From assembly GCF_021603585.1 (NCBI RefSeq), contig NZ_BQHI01000041.1, positions 1-37,670 of the forward strand: a stretch of 37,670 nucleotides of DNA, given 5' to 3'. The translations under genes and the position numbers were made by a program. The notes beneath the pieces were generated by a model. That model was not told the DNA's origin and did no database searches. It saw nothing but the letters and a program-made list of their open reading frames with translations. The DNA is from Pseudomonas sputi. GTDB lineage: Bacteria; Pseudomonadota; Gammaproteobacteria; Pseudomonadales; Pseudomonadaceae. The first letter of the stretch is position 1. Every line of letters starts with the position of its first letter. This document shows positions 30,093-37,670 of the stretch, piece by piece.

Positions 30093-30308
30093 ATGTACGA
30101 TCAGCGCAAGAAAGAGTCACTGTCGGCCTGGCGCAAGCTGGCGACACAACCGCAGGGACAGTTCGATCCGCAGGACCACTACGATGATTTGCTCAAGGGG
30201 GCCGACGACATGCTGGAACAGGGGCTCATCAGCAACACCGAGTGGCGACAGTTGGTGCGCGATGCGGGCAACATGTTTACCCGCAACGAGACGAGGGTGA
30301 GCGGATGA
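30093..30308 (+). CDS. Small acidic protein of unknown function (71 residues)
   Basis: I do not recognise this family. The frame starts MYDQRKKESLSAWRKLA and continues with an alpha-helical, charged sequence (DDLLKGADDMLEQGLIS, EWRQLVRDAG). No cysteine, signal or membrane segment is seen. Third codon positions are G/C-rich, as in the neighbours. No clear ribosome site is present before the ATG. It sits in the gap left beside the efflux-gene remnant, and the next small frame overlaps its stop by ATGA. Confidence 0.5.
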   Translation: MYDQRKKESLSAWRKLATQPQGQFDPQDHYDDLLKGADDMLEQGLISNTEWRQLVRDAGNMFTRNETRVSG

Positions 30309-30475
30309 AGCGAAAACGGGCGCCGATTGACTTGTCAAAGGCGCCCCGTGGCCTGCAAGCGACGCGCGAAAGCCGCCTTGTCGAACATCACCGGTTGATG
30401 CAGGCTGCCGATCAGGCGTGTGCAGAGCCTGTCGACTTCCTGCAGGACCGCATCACCGACCGGGTGCCCCAGTGA
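30305..30475 (+). CDS. Possible small basic protein (56 residues)
   Basis: The frame starts ATG overlapping the previous stop (ATGA), with a G-rich GAGGGTGAGCGG before it. The product starts MKRKRAPIDLSKAPRGLQAT, is basic at its N terminus, and has one cysteine near residue 40. It overlaps the convergent end of glcF by 23 bases. On the opposite strand another frame is also open over this stretch, so the coding strand is uncertain. Family unknown. Confidence 0.3.
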   Translation: MKRKRAPIDLSKAPRGLQATRESRLVEHHRLMQAADQACAEPVDFLQDRITDRVPQ

Positions 30476-31679
30476 TTCCCACCAGCTCGATCCAGTGCCT
30501 GACGGGCGTGCGGCCGGCGCCGTCGAGGTGTATCTGGCAGCCGATGTTGGCGGTGGCGATGATCTCGGGATGACCACTCTCCAGCGCATCGAGTTTGTTG
30601 TCGCGCAGTGACCTGGCCAGCGCCGGTTGGGTGATCGAGTAAGTACCCGCCGAGCCGCAGCACAGATGAGCGTCGGGGACGGCAGTCAGGTCGAAGCCCA
30701 GTCGTGTCAGCACCGACTCCACCGCACCGCCGAGTTTCTGCGCGTGTTGCAAGGTGCAGGGACAATGGAAAGCCACACGTTGATTGGCGTGGATGCCGAA
30801 GGATTCGAGCGGCTCTTCGCGCAGCACCTCAACCAGATCTTTTGCCAGCGCGCTGACGGCTTTGGCCTTTTCGGCATAGGCTGGGTCGGCGCGAAGCAAA
30901 TGCCCGTAATCCTTGATGAACGCACCGCAACCGCTGGCGGTCTGTACGATCGCCTCGGCACCCTGTTCGATGGCCGGCCACCACGCATCAATGTTGTGGC
31001 GAGCGCGCTCAAGGCCGGTGGTCTGGGCGTCGAGGTGATAATCCACCGCGCCGCAACAGCCAGCCTCGCGGGCAGGAATCACGCTGATGCCCAGACGATC
31101 CAGCACCCGCGCCGCTGCGGCATTGGTGTTGGGGGACAATCCCGGCTGCACGCAACCCTCAAGCATCAGCACTTGCCGCGCATGATGGATGGCGGGGCGC
31201 GGGGCAGGTAGCGCCACGTTGCGTGGCAGTTTGTCTTGCAGGGTATGGGGTAGTAGCGCCCGAAACGTCTGGCCGGCGTTGATCAGCCCTTTGAACAACC
31301 GTGGATCGGGCACGATGCATCGAAGTCCTTCACGCAACAGACGCTGCCCGAGCGGCCGCGGGACGGCGGCGTCCACCACCGCCCGGCCGATGTCGAGCAG
31401 GTTGTGATAGTCCACGCCGGAAGGGCAGGTGGTTTCACAGTTGCGACACGACAGGCAGCGATCCAGATGCTGCTGGGTTTTTGCCGTAACTTCGTTGCCT
31501 TCGAGCACTTGCTTGATCAAGTAGATGCGCCCGCGCGGGCCGTCCAGTTCATCGCCGAGCAATTGATAAGTCGGGCAGGTCGCATTGCAGAATCCGCAAT
31601 GCACGCACGTGCGCAGGATGCTTTCGGCCTCTTCGGCGCGGGGCAGTTGTCGGGCTTGCGGGCTGAGGGTGGTCTGCAT
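30453..31679 (-). CDS. glcF: Glycolate oxidase iron-sulfur subunit GlcF
   Basis: This 408-residue subunit of membrane-associated glycolate oxidase passes electrons from glycolate to the quinone pool. Two 4Fe-4S motifs are visible: Cys25/28/31/35 (CVHCGFCNATCP) and Cys75/78/81/85 (CLSCRNCETTCP). Two later CCG boxes (EAGCCGAVDYH and HLCCGSAGTYS) bind the further cofactor. The length matches E. coli GlcF (407). The final residues after HWIELV (GITGAPGR) differ from the expected ending, and a one-base shift would give another continuation. It starts three bases after glcE. Confidence 0.95.
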   Translation of the reverse strand: MQTTLSPQARQLPRAEEAESILRTCVHCGFCNATCPTYQLLGDELDGPRGRIYLIKQVLEGNEVTAKTQQHLDRCLSCRNCETTCPSGVDYHNLLDIGRAVVDAAVPRPLGQRLLREGLRCIVPDPRLFKGLINAGQTFRALLPHTLQDKLPRNVALPAPRPAIHHARQVLMLEGCVQPGLSPNTNAAAARVLDRLGISVIPAREAGCCGAVDYHLDAQTTGLERARHNIDAWWPAIEQGAEAIVQTASGCGAFIKDYGHLLRADPAYAEKAKAVSALAKDLVEVLREEPLESFGIHANQRVAFHCPCTLQHAQKLGGAVESVLTRLGFDLTAVPDAHLCCGSAGTYSITQPALARSLRDNKLDALESGHPEIIATANIGCQIHLDGAGRTPVRHWIELVGITGAPGR

Positions 31680-31682
31680 GGC

Positions 31683-32747
31683 TCAAAGCTCCGCGTACAG
31701 AAGCCCGGGGTTGAAAATGCCCCGGGGGTCGAGTTGTCGTTTGAGTTGGCGGTGATAGTGAAGCAGGGCGGGCGCCAGTGGCTGGAATGGCTGGTCGATC
31801 AGGCCGTGGCTGTAACAGGTCGCATGCCCGCCGACGTCGCCGACCGCTTTGCGAATGACCGCAGCTTCGGCCGTGGACTTGAGCCAGCGTTGCGCTCCGC
31901 CCCAGTCGAGCCACTGCTGGCCGGGCAGGTTCAGCGGCGGGGTGTTCAGCGGCACGGACAGGCGCCAGAGCGGTTGATCGTCATCGAAGAAGCCCAGGCG
32001 CTGCTCGTTGAGATCGGCCCAGAACGAACGGTCGATCAGCTCGCCACCCAGGCGATCATGGGCAGCCGCCACTGAGCCTTCGCCACCCTCAAGACGCAAG
32101 TGCAGTTGCCGGCCAGTGTGACACGCAGCACTGATCGGCAACGGCTGCTGGCCCCATTCGGCCAGACGCAGCAGGGCTTGTTCGCCGGTCATTTCCAGGC
32201 TGATGCTCTGGCACGCTCGCGGTTTGGGCAGCACCTTGAGCGAGACTTCGGTGATGACACCCAGCGAGCCATAACTGCCGGCCATCAGACGCGACAAGTC
32301 GTAGCCGGCGACGTTCTTCATGACTTCGCCGCCGAAGCGCAGGTGTTTGCCATGGCCGGTGATGATCCGCGTACCCAGCACGAAGTCGCGCACCGATCCC
32401 GACCAGGGCCGACGTGGCCCGGACAGGCCACTGGCGACCATGCCGCCGACCGTGGCATCGTCGGCGAAAGCCGGTGGCTCGCACGCCAGCATCTGTTGCG
32501 AGGCGTCCAGCACGGCCAACAGTTCTACCAGTGGAGTGCCGCAGCGCGCGGTGATCACCAGCTCTGTCGGGTCGTAGCTGACGATGCCCCGATGGGCGCG
32601 GGTGTCGAGAATTTCCCCACCGACGATGCGTCCGAGAAACGCCTTGCTGTTGGCTCCTTGAATGCGCAGCGGCGTGGCGTTTTCCAGTGCCCGGTTGACC
32701 TGTTCGAGCAGCGCGGCGCTATCATCGAAATCCTTCGTTTCACCCAT
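31683..32747 (-). CDS. glcE: Glycolate oxidase FAD-binding subunit GlcE
   Basis: This 354-residue FAD-binding subunit has a PCMH-type FAD domain in its N-terminal half: LVITARCGTPLVELLAVLD, then PPAFADDATVGGMVASGLSG and RFGGEVMKNVAGYDLSRLM. It is required for glycolate oxidation with GlcD and GlcF. The start overlaps the glcD stop as ATGA and the stop lies three bases before glcF, so the three are translationally coupled. Confidence 0.95.
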   Translation of the reverse strand: MGETKDFDDSAALLEQVNRALENATPLRIQGANSKAFLGRIVGGEILDTRAHRGIVSYDPTELVITARCGTPLVELLAVLDASQQMLACEPPAFADDATVGGMVASGLSGPRRPWSGSVRDFVLGTRIITGHGKHLRFGGEVMKNVAGYDLSRLMAGSYGSLGVITEVSLKVLPKPRACQSISLEMTGEQALLRLAEWGQQPLPISAACHTGRQLHLRLEGGEGSVAAAHDRLGGELIDRSFWADLNEQRLGFFDDDQPLWRLSVPLNTPPLNLPGQQWLDWGGAQRWLKSTAEAAVIRKAVGDVGGHATCYSHGLIDQPFQPLAPALLHYHRQLKRQLDPRGIFNPGLLYAEL

Positions 32748-34246
32748 CAGAACCGCTCCAGCTCGGGGAAGGGCAATTGCCCGTGGTGCACGTGCAGGGC
32801 GCCGAATTCGGCGCAGCGATGCAGGGTCGGAATGTTTTTGCCGGGGTTGAGCAGTCCGCCGGGATCGAACGCGGCTTTGACGGCGTGGAACAGGGTCAGC
32901 TCATCGCTGTTGAACTGTGCGCACATCTGGTTGATTTTTTCCCGACCCACGCCATGTTCGCCGGTGATGCTGCCGCCGACCTTCACGCACAGCTCGAGGA
33001 TCTTGCCGCCCAGCGCTTCGGCACGCTCCAGCTCGCCGGGTCGGTTGGCGTCGAACAGTATTAGCGGATGCATGTTGCCGTCGCCGGCATGGAATACGTT
33101 GGCGACCCGCAAGCCGTATTCGGCTGAAAGCTGTGCGATCGCATGCAGAACGCCGGGCAACTCGCGGCGCGGGATGGTGCCGTCCATGCAGTAATAGTCC
33201 GGCGACAACCGCCCCACGGCGGGGAAGGCATTCTTGCGCCCGGCCCAGAATCGCACGCGTTCGGCTTCGTCCCGGGCCTGACGCAGTTCGGTGGCGCCGG
33301 CGTGTTCGAGCACTTGTCGGACCCGCGCGCAGTCATCGTGCACATCGGCTTCAACGCCATCGAGCTCGCAGAGCAGAATCGCCTCGGCGTCCACCGGATA
33401 ACCGGCGTGGATGAAGTCTTCGGCGGCGCGGATTGCCAGGTTGTCCATCATCTCCAGGCCACCGGGAATGATGCCGGCCGCGATGATGTCGGCCACTGCG
33501 CGGCCGGCCTTTTCCACGGAGTCGAACGCCGCCAGCAGCACTTTGGCCGTCTGCGGTTTGGGCAAGAGTTTGACCGTGACTTCGGTGATGACCCCGAGCA
33601 GGCCTTCGGAACCGGTGAACAGCGCCAGCAGGTCGAAACCGGGCGAATCCAGTGCCTGCGAGCCCAGCGTCAGGCGTTCGCCATCGACAGTGAGAATCTC
33701 GAGCTCGAGCAGGTTGTGCACGGTCAGGCCGTACTTGAGGCAGTGCACGCCGCCGGCGTTCTCCGCCACGTTGCCGCCGATCGAGCAGGCGATTTGCGAG
33801 GAAGGGTCAGGCGCGTAATACAGCCCGAACGGCGCGGCAGCCTGGGAGATCGCCAGATTGCGCACGCCAGGCTGAACCCTTGCTGTACGGGCGGCGGGAT
33901 CGATGTGCAGGACGTTGTTAAAACGCGCCATCACCAGCAACACGCCTTTCTCCAGCGGCAGGGCACCGCCGGACAAACCGGTCCCGGCGCCTCGGGCGAC
34001 CACCGGCACCCGCCGTTCGTGGCAGATCCGCAACACACCCTGAGCTTCATCGATGTGCCGTGGCAGCACCACCAGCAGCGGGGTGGTGCGGTAGGCCGAG
34101 AGGCCATCGCACTCGTACGGTTTCAATTCTTCGCACTGATGCAGCACTTCCAGGTCTGGCCACTGGTGCTGCAGGGCTTGCAGAAGCGCGGCCTTGTCAA
34201 CGCCTGGCAAGGCGCCGTCGACCCGTTCGTCGTAAAGAATGTTCAT
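32747..34246 (-). CDS. glcD: Glycolate oxidase catalytic subunit GlcD
   Basis: This 499-residue FAD-linked oxidase oxidises glycolate to glyoxylate. The FAD domain shows RVPVVARGAGTGLSGGALPL, PDPSSQIACSIGGNVAENAG and FTGSEGLLGVITEVTVKLLP. The C-terminal FAD-linked oxidase domain ends in HAGDGNMHPLILFD and SITGEHGVGREK, both hallmarks. ATG 34246 is chosen over a longer frame open to 34495, as it gives the family start (NILYDERVDGALP) and has GGAGGG upstream. It leads the glcDEF operon. No glcC regulator adjoins it. Confidence 0.96.
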   Translation of the reverse strand: MNILYDERVDGALPGVDKAALLQALQHQWPDLEVLHQCEELKPYECDGLSAYRTTPLLVVLPRHIDEAQGVLRICHERRVPVVARGAGTGLSGGALPLEKGVLLVMARFNNVLHIDPAARTARVQPGVRNLAISQAAAPFGLYYAPDPSSQIACSIGGNVAENAGGVHCLKYGLTVHNLLELEILTVDGERLTLGSQALDSPGFDLLALFTGSEGLLGVITEVTVKLLPKPQTAKVLLAAFDSVEKAGRAVADIIAAGIIPGGLEMMDNLAIRAAEDFIHAGYPVDAEAILLCELDGVEADVHDDCARVRQVLEHAGATELRQARDEAERVRFWAGRKNAFPAVGRLSPDYYCMDGTIPRRELPGVLHAIAQLSAEYGLRVANVFHAGDGNMHPLILFDANRPGELERAEALGGKILELCVKVGGSITGEHGVGREKINQMCAQFNSDELTLFHAVKAAFDPGGLLNPGKNIPTLHRCAEFGALHVHHGQLPFPELERF

Positions 34247-34366
34247 GCGGGTGGACGACCCTCCGTTGTTGTTCGAGCTCGGGTGTCGCACTTGCATCAT
34301 TGGGCCGCTGACACCTGGAAATAAAGCGTAGCGGTCCGTGGGGCGGTGGGAGCGATTTATCAGACA

Positions 34367-34397
34367 CAGCGCCTGATGCCGAAGGCTACAGGCGCTG
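34367..34397 (-). terminator. Possible terminator of the GST gene
   Basis: CAGCGCCTG (34367-34375) pairs with CAGGCGCTG (34389-34397), and an inner GCC-GAA-GGC adds a tip. The T run is weak, so function is inferred from its position 19 bases after the stop. Confidence 0.45.
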
Positions 34398-34415
34398 AAT
34401 CGGATCAGGCCAATG

Positions 34416-35255
34416 TCAATCGAGATCGCTCGCCTGATGTCGCTCCGCAACCTGGCTCGCCTCATCGCCCCACGTCCGGTTGACGCGCTGGCCACGCATC
34501 ACCGCAGGACGTTCGGCAATCTCTTGCGCCCAGCGCTGCACGTGGGTGTATTCATGGGCGGAAAGAAACTCGGCGGCGGAGTACACGTTGTCGCGCACCA
34601 GTTGCCCGTACCACGGCCAGACCGCGATGTCGGCGATGGTGTAGTCGTTGCCTGCAAGGTAGGGGCTTTCGCTCAGGCGGCGATCGAGTACATCCAGCTG
34701 ACGCTTGGTTTCCATGGTGAATCGGTTGATCGGGTATTCAAGTTTTTCCGGCGCATACGCATAGAAGTGCCCGAAACCGCCGCCCAGGTAGGGCGCTGCA
34801 CCCATTTGCCAGAACAGCCAATTCAGGGTTTCGGTGCGACCCGCCGGATCGGAGGGCAGGAAGGCGCCGAATTTTTGCGCCAGATACAGCAGGATCGATC
34901 CGGATTCGAACACGCGAATGCCCGGCTCCACGCTGCGGTCCACCAGCGCCGGAATTTTCGAGTTGGGGTTGATCCCGACAAAACCGCTGGAGAACTGGTC
35001 TCCTTCGTTGATGCGGATCAGCCAGGCATCGTATTCAGCGTCGGTGTAGCCAAGCGCCAGTAACTCTTCGAGCAGAATGGTTACCTTCACACCATTGGGC
35101 GTGGCCAGCGAGTAAAGCTGCAGCGGGTGCTTGCCGACGGGCAGTTCTTTTTCATGGGTCGGCCCGGCAATCGGGCGATTGATACTGGCGAACTGGCCAC
35201 CGGAAGGCGCACTGTGTTTCCAGACCTTGGGTGGTACGTAAGACGGATTGCTCAT
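34416..35255 (-). CDS. yghU: Glutathione S-transferase, YghU type
   Basis: This 279-residue protein of the YghU/Nu-class has an N-terminal extension (YVPPKVWKHSAPSGGQFASI), a thioredoxin-like domain (LQLYSLATPNGVKVTILLEE) and an all-helical C-terminal domain with SPYLAGNDYTIADIAVWPW. Nu-class enzymes bind two glutathiones and show disulfide-bond reductase activity. ATG 35255 has a GAGG site; a longer frame starts upstream at 35309 but adds no family sequence. It is transcribed towards glcD but a hairpin separates them. Confidence 0.93.
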   Translation of the reverse strand: MSNPSYVPPKVWKHSAPSGGQFASINRPIAGPTHEKELPVGKHPLQLYSLATPNGVKVTILLEELLALGYTDAEYDAWLIRINEGDQFSSGFVGINPNSKIPALVDRSVEPGIRVFESGSILLYLAQKFGAFLPSDPAGRTETLNWLFWQMGAAPYLGGGFGHFYAYAPEKLEYPINRFTMETKRQLDVLDRRLSESPYLAGNDYTIADIAVWPWYGQLVRDNVYSAAEFLSAHEYTHVQRWAQEIAERPAVMRGQRVNRTWGDEASQVAERHQASDLD

Positions 35256-35488
35256 GAAACGAACCTCTTCGGTTAATGGCTGGAATGTTGTGAGCCTGTG
35301 AGGGAACAACGGGCTCCTGACTGAAAGGACACCATAGAAAGGCGTTTGAATGCCACTGGCGGGCGGATGAAAATTGCAGAGGCGAGGGGGCTCGTGCAGC
35401 CTGCATGAATAGCGTGCAATCGGTAATGCAGAACACGGCCGATGGTTTGAGTAGGGTTCTCTGGATCAGGGGCAAGAGGGGACGTAAG

Positions 35489-36334
35489 TCATTGCGTCGA
35501 ATGCTGGTTGTCGGCATTGGCGCTTTGGTGCGTGGCTGTGCGCAATTGCGCCGGGCTTACGCCAATACGCTGTTTGAAAGCACTGGTCATGTGCGCCTGT
35601 GAGTTGAAGCCGCAGGCCAGGGCGATCTGCGACAAGGCCGTTTTTCCATCGCATATCATCGCCCGAGCCTTGGCCAGGCGCCGGTCGATCAGATAGCTAT
35701 GGGGGCTTTTGCCTGTGGCTTGTTTGAAGGCACGAGTGAAATAGCCTTCGGACAATTCGAGTAGTTGTGCCATCGACAGAACATCGAGCGGGCCGTTGAG
35801 ACTTGCGTCAATGAACTCATCCAGCCGTCGCATTCGGCTGTCGGTGATCGAGCCGCAGGGCACTGGCACATCTTGAGCTGCCGCTCGTTCAGCCAGCGCC
35901 ATCGCCCAGGTTTCCCAGTCATCGTCCCATTTGGGCTGCAAGAGCGCGCTGCGCATTCGCTGGGCGAGGAGAATGGCTTGCGGGTCGATGCGATTGTTGA
36001 ATGGCCGATCACCGGCCAGCGCAACACCTTTGGTACGGATTAATCGCAGGTATTCACCGCCCACGGGGGACTCGGACAACACATCACAGCCGACCGGGAC
36101 GAACGCCAGGCCATTGGGCATCGCGTCGAAGGGACGTATCCGGTCAGTGCCGATGGCATGCAGCCCGCGTTGGCTGTCGAAGGCAAAGCCAATGGCTGAC
36201 TGGGTCGCCACGTAGCGTGCCGAGTAAGCTGCGCCGGGCAGCAACTCGATCGTCCACGAACCTGCCTCGATACGACGGACCGGTTCCGCAAGGGGTGTGG
36301 GGTGCTGACGGTTTCGATGGCTCATGGGCGTCAT
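35489..36334 (-). CDS. AraC-family transcriptional regulator
   Basis: The 281-residue protein has an N-terminal ligand-binding part of unclear fold (1-170) and a C-terminal double helix-turn-helix (about 172-270): LSMAQLLELSEGYFTRAFKQ, then ALSQIALACGFNSQAHMTSAF and RIGVSPAQLR. It is divergent from the threonine-dehydratase-like gene, with about 95 bases between the starts, and probably controls it. Two in-frame ATGs (36334 and 36325) are possible; the upstream one is given. The effector is unknown. Confidence 0.92.
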   Translation of the reverse strand: MTPMSHRNRQHPTPLAEPVRRIEAGSWTIELLPGAAYSARYVATQSAIGFAFDSQRGLHAIGTDRIRPFDAMPNGLAFVPVGCDVLSESPVGGEYLRLIRTKGVALAGDRPFNNRIDPQAILLAQRMRSALLQPKWDDDWETWAMALAERAAAQDVPVPCGSITDSRMRRLDEFIDASLNGPLDVLSMAQLLELSEGYFTRAFKQATGKSPHSYLIDRRLAKARAMICDGKTALSQIALACGFNSQAHMTSAFKQRIGVSPAQLRTATHQSANADNQHSTQ

Positions 36335-36428
36335 AGTAGTGAAGGGGTGGCATAAAAGTCAGGTCGGTTTTTTGAAAGCCGACGTGACGCCTGCGTGCCT
36401 AGATTGGGACAAAGCCAAGGAGACGCTC

Positions 36429-37385
36429 ATGCATACACTCAGTCGCGATGATATCGAACACGCAGCCCGCCAGGTTTACCAGGTGATGCCGGCCACCGCC
36501 CAGTATCGCTGGCCTTTGCTGGCCGAGCGGTTGGGATGCACGGTTTGGGTCAAACACGAAAATCACACACCGACCGGAGCGTTCAAAGTGCGCGGTGGCA
36601 TTACCTTCATGCACTGGCTGCGCCGTGAGCACCCGAATGTCAAAGGCATCGTTTCTGCAACGCGTGGCAATCATGGCCAAAGTCTTGCGCTGGCAGCCAG
36701 TGCAGTGGGGCTGAGGGCATTGATCGTGGTGCCGCAGGGCAACTCGCTGGAAAAGAACAACGCCATGCGCGGGTTTGGCGGTGAGGTGGTCGAGTTCGGG
36801 CGTGATTTCGATGAAGCTCGTGAGGAGGCGGCTCGTCTGGCGCATGAACATGACCTGTACCTGGTGCCGCCGTTCCATACCGAGCTGGTCAAGGGGGTTG
36901 CGACCTATGCGCTGGAACTGTTCAGTGCAGTGCCGGATCTGGACACCGTCTACGTTCCCATCGGCTGTGGTTCAGGGATCTGCGGCGTGATCGCTGCCCG
37001 TGATGCGTTGGGCCTGAGCACCGAGGTGGTGGGAGTGGTGTCCACGGAAGCGATGGCCGCCAAGCTGTCGTTCGAAGCAAAAGCGATCTGTGAAACTGCG
37101 TCAGCCAATACCTTTGCCGACGGCCTGGCCGTGCGCAAGCCGATTGCCGAGGCGTTCGACATCTATAAGGAGGGTGCGGCGAGGATTGTCTCGGTCAGCG
37201 AAAGCGAAATCGCCGAAGCCATGCGCGTGTATTACACCGATACCCATAACCTTGCTGAAGGCGCGGGCGCGTCCGCGTTGGCGGCGTTGATGCAGGAGCG
37301 TGAAGGGAGGGAGGGGGAAACGGTCGGCGTGATTCTGTCTGGGGGGAATGTTGATCGAGCGATCTATGCGGGGGTGATTGGGTGA
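36429..37385 (+). CDS. Threonine dehydratase-like PLP enzyme
   Basis: This 318-residue fold-type-II PLP enzyme forms a 2-oxoacid and ammonia from threonine or serine. The PLP lysine is Lys53 in TPTGAFKVRGG, the motif SATRGNHGQSLALAA follows, and the phosphate-binding glycine loop is PIGCGSGICG. There is no C-terminal ACT domain, so it is the short, catabolic-like or hydroxy-amino-acid type rather than IlvA. ATG 36429 has AAGGAG upstream; the frame is open earlier without support. Likely controlled by the divergent AraC gene. Substrate choice (threonine, serine or hydroxyaspartate) is undecided. Confidence 0.9.
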   Translation: MHTLSRDDIEHAARQVYQVMPATAQYRWPLLAERLGCTVWVKHENHTPTGAFKVRGGITFMHWLRREHPNVKGIVSATRGNHGQSLALAASAVGLRALIVVPQGNSLEKNNAMRGFGGEVVEFGRDFDEAREEAARLAHEHDLYLVPPFHTELVKGVATYALELFSAVPDLDTVYVPIGCGSGICGVIAARDALGLSTEVVGVVSTEAMAAKLSFEAKAICETASANTFADGLAVRKPIAEAFDIYKEGAARIVSVSESEIAEAMRVYYTDTHNLAEGAGASALAALMQEREGREGETVGVILSGGNVDRAIYAGVIG

Positions 37386-37458
37386 TTGCTTCTTTATATA
37401 GCCGGTACAGAGCTTGGTAGTTTTCGCAGGCGCGATCAAAAGAATTTTCACGCGGGGG

Positions 37459-37486
37459 TTGACCACCTGTTTTGATCCTGTATTAT
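37459..37486 (+). promoter_or_regulatory. Upstream rRNA operon promoter
   Basis: -35 TTGACC (37459-37464), a 16-base spacer and -10 TATTAT (37481-37486). It is followed by a GC-rich stretch, as expected for a stringently controlled promoter. Confidence 0.65.
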
Positions 37487-37556
37487 TCGCCTCCCGCTAG
37501 CGAGCAACTTGAGTCGCTTCTAGCGCAAGTGATTGAATTTAAATGAAAATAATCAC

Positions 37557-37584
37557 TTGACAGCAAATGAGGCTGCTGTAGAAT
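37557..37584 (+). promoter_or_regulatory. Downstream rRNA operon promoter
   Basis: -35 TTGACA (37557-37562), a 16-base spacer and -10 TAGAAT (37579-37584). An A/T-rich UP-like tract lies directly upstream and a GC-rich discriminator follows, both typical of growth-rate and ppGpp control. Confidence 0.85.
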
Positions 37585-37619
37585 GCGCGCCTCGGTTGAG
37601 ACGAAAGATCTTAACCAAC

Positions 37620-37631
37620 CGCTCTTTAACA
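37620..37631 (+). promoter_or_regulatory. rRNA antitermination boxA
   Basis: CGCTCTTTAACA matches the boxA consensus TGCTCTTTAACA at 11 of 12 bases. It lies about 35 bases after the downstream promoter -10, where the Nus factors load on the rRNA leader. Confidence 0.9.
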
Positions 37632-37670
37632 ACTGAATCAAGCAATTCGTGTGGGTGCTTGTGGAGTCAG

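Larger units (their letters stand above)
37386..37670. other. rRNA operon promoter and leader region
   Basis: These 285 bases after the dehydratase contain no gene. They hold two sigma-70-type promoters, an A/T-rich UP-like tract (37532-37556), a GC-rich discriminator (GCGCGCCTC) and a boxA, the usual order upstream of a Pseudomonas 16S rRNA gene. The 16S gene itself starts after the window ends. Confidence 0.85.

Noticed and set aside
34337-34355. REP-like GGTGGGAGCGATT near glcD
   Set aside because: Only about ten bases match a REP head and there is no complementary arm.
32747-34495. Longer glcD starting at 34495
   Set aside because: The extra N-terminal part has no family resemblance; ATG 34246 with its GGAGGG gives the known GlcD start and length.

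Overview
The window looks like chromosomal DNA from a fluorescent-group Pseudomonas. It is GC-rich with strong G/C third positions. Two blocks keep the gene order I know from P. aeruginosa: mltD-gloB / methyltransferase-rnhA-dnaQ-ldcA, and DUF1853 / nadK-phosphoesterase-rhomboid-yeaC-DUF2797-pepN. No phage, insertion sequence, CRISPR array or tRNA was seen. The species call is inference from gene content and order; no database search was made.

Layout. 1-4.8 kb: cell-wall lytic transglycosylase mltD and glyoxalase II gloB on the minus strand, divergent from a methyltransferase-like gene, rnhA and dnaQ, which end in a strong terminator. 4.9-9.7 kb: lysine/arginine decarboxylase (ldcA type), a GNAT that resembles streptothricin acetyltransferases, a convergent LysR regulator, a 78-residue protein of unknown function and an FMN reductase. 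9.8-12.0 kb: an orphan ArsB pump and a DUF1853 gene, tail to tail. 12.1-18.6 kb: a compact run of nadK, phosphoesterase, rhomboid protease, yeaC, a DUF2797 gene and pepN, with overlapping or very short junctions.

18.7-25.6 kb: katG (minus) is divergent from a TonB-dependent receptor. A near-perfect Zur box lies between them, which together with the protein sequence marks the receptor as the zinc importer ZnuD. A membrane-bound LTA-synthase/sulfatase-like transferase follows on the minus strand. 25.9-29.8 kb: a di-iron sterol-desaturase-family hydroxylase, an orphan NitT/TauA-type binding protein, an Ohr peroxidase, and an overlapping SCO1-PCuAC pair for copper delivery to cytochrome oxidase.

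29.8-35.3 kb: a scar region with the last ~30 codons of a lost NodT-type efflux outer-membrane lipoprotein, two small overlapping plus-strand reading frames, then the glycolate oxidase operon glcDEF (minus) without glcC or glcG, and a YghU-type glutathione transferase. 35.5-37.7 kb: an AraC regulator divergent from a threonine-dehydratase-like enzyme. The window then stops inside the promoter and leader of a ribosomal RNA operon (two promoters, UP-like A/T tract, boxA); the 16S gene itself lies outside.

Shared themes are oxidant defence (katG, ohr, FMN reductase), metal handling (znuD, arsB, SCO1/PCuAC) and central housekeeping. The most unusual items are the DUF2797 protein, which joins a cysteine-rich zinc-type region to a GIY-YIG-like motif; the SatA-like acetyltransferase next to a lysine decarboxylase; the Zur-controlled receptor; and the efflux-gene scar with its small reading frames.
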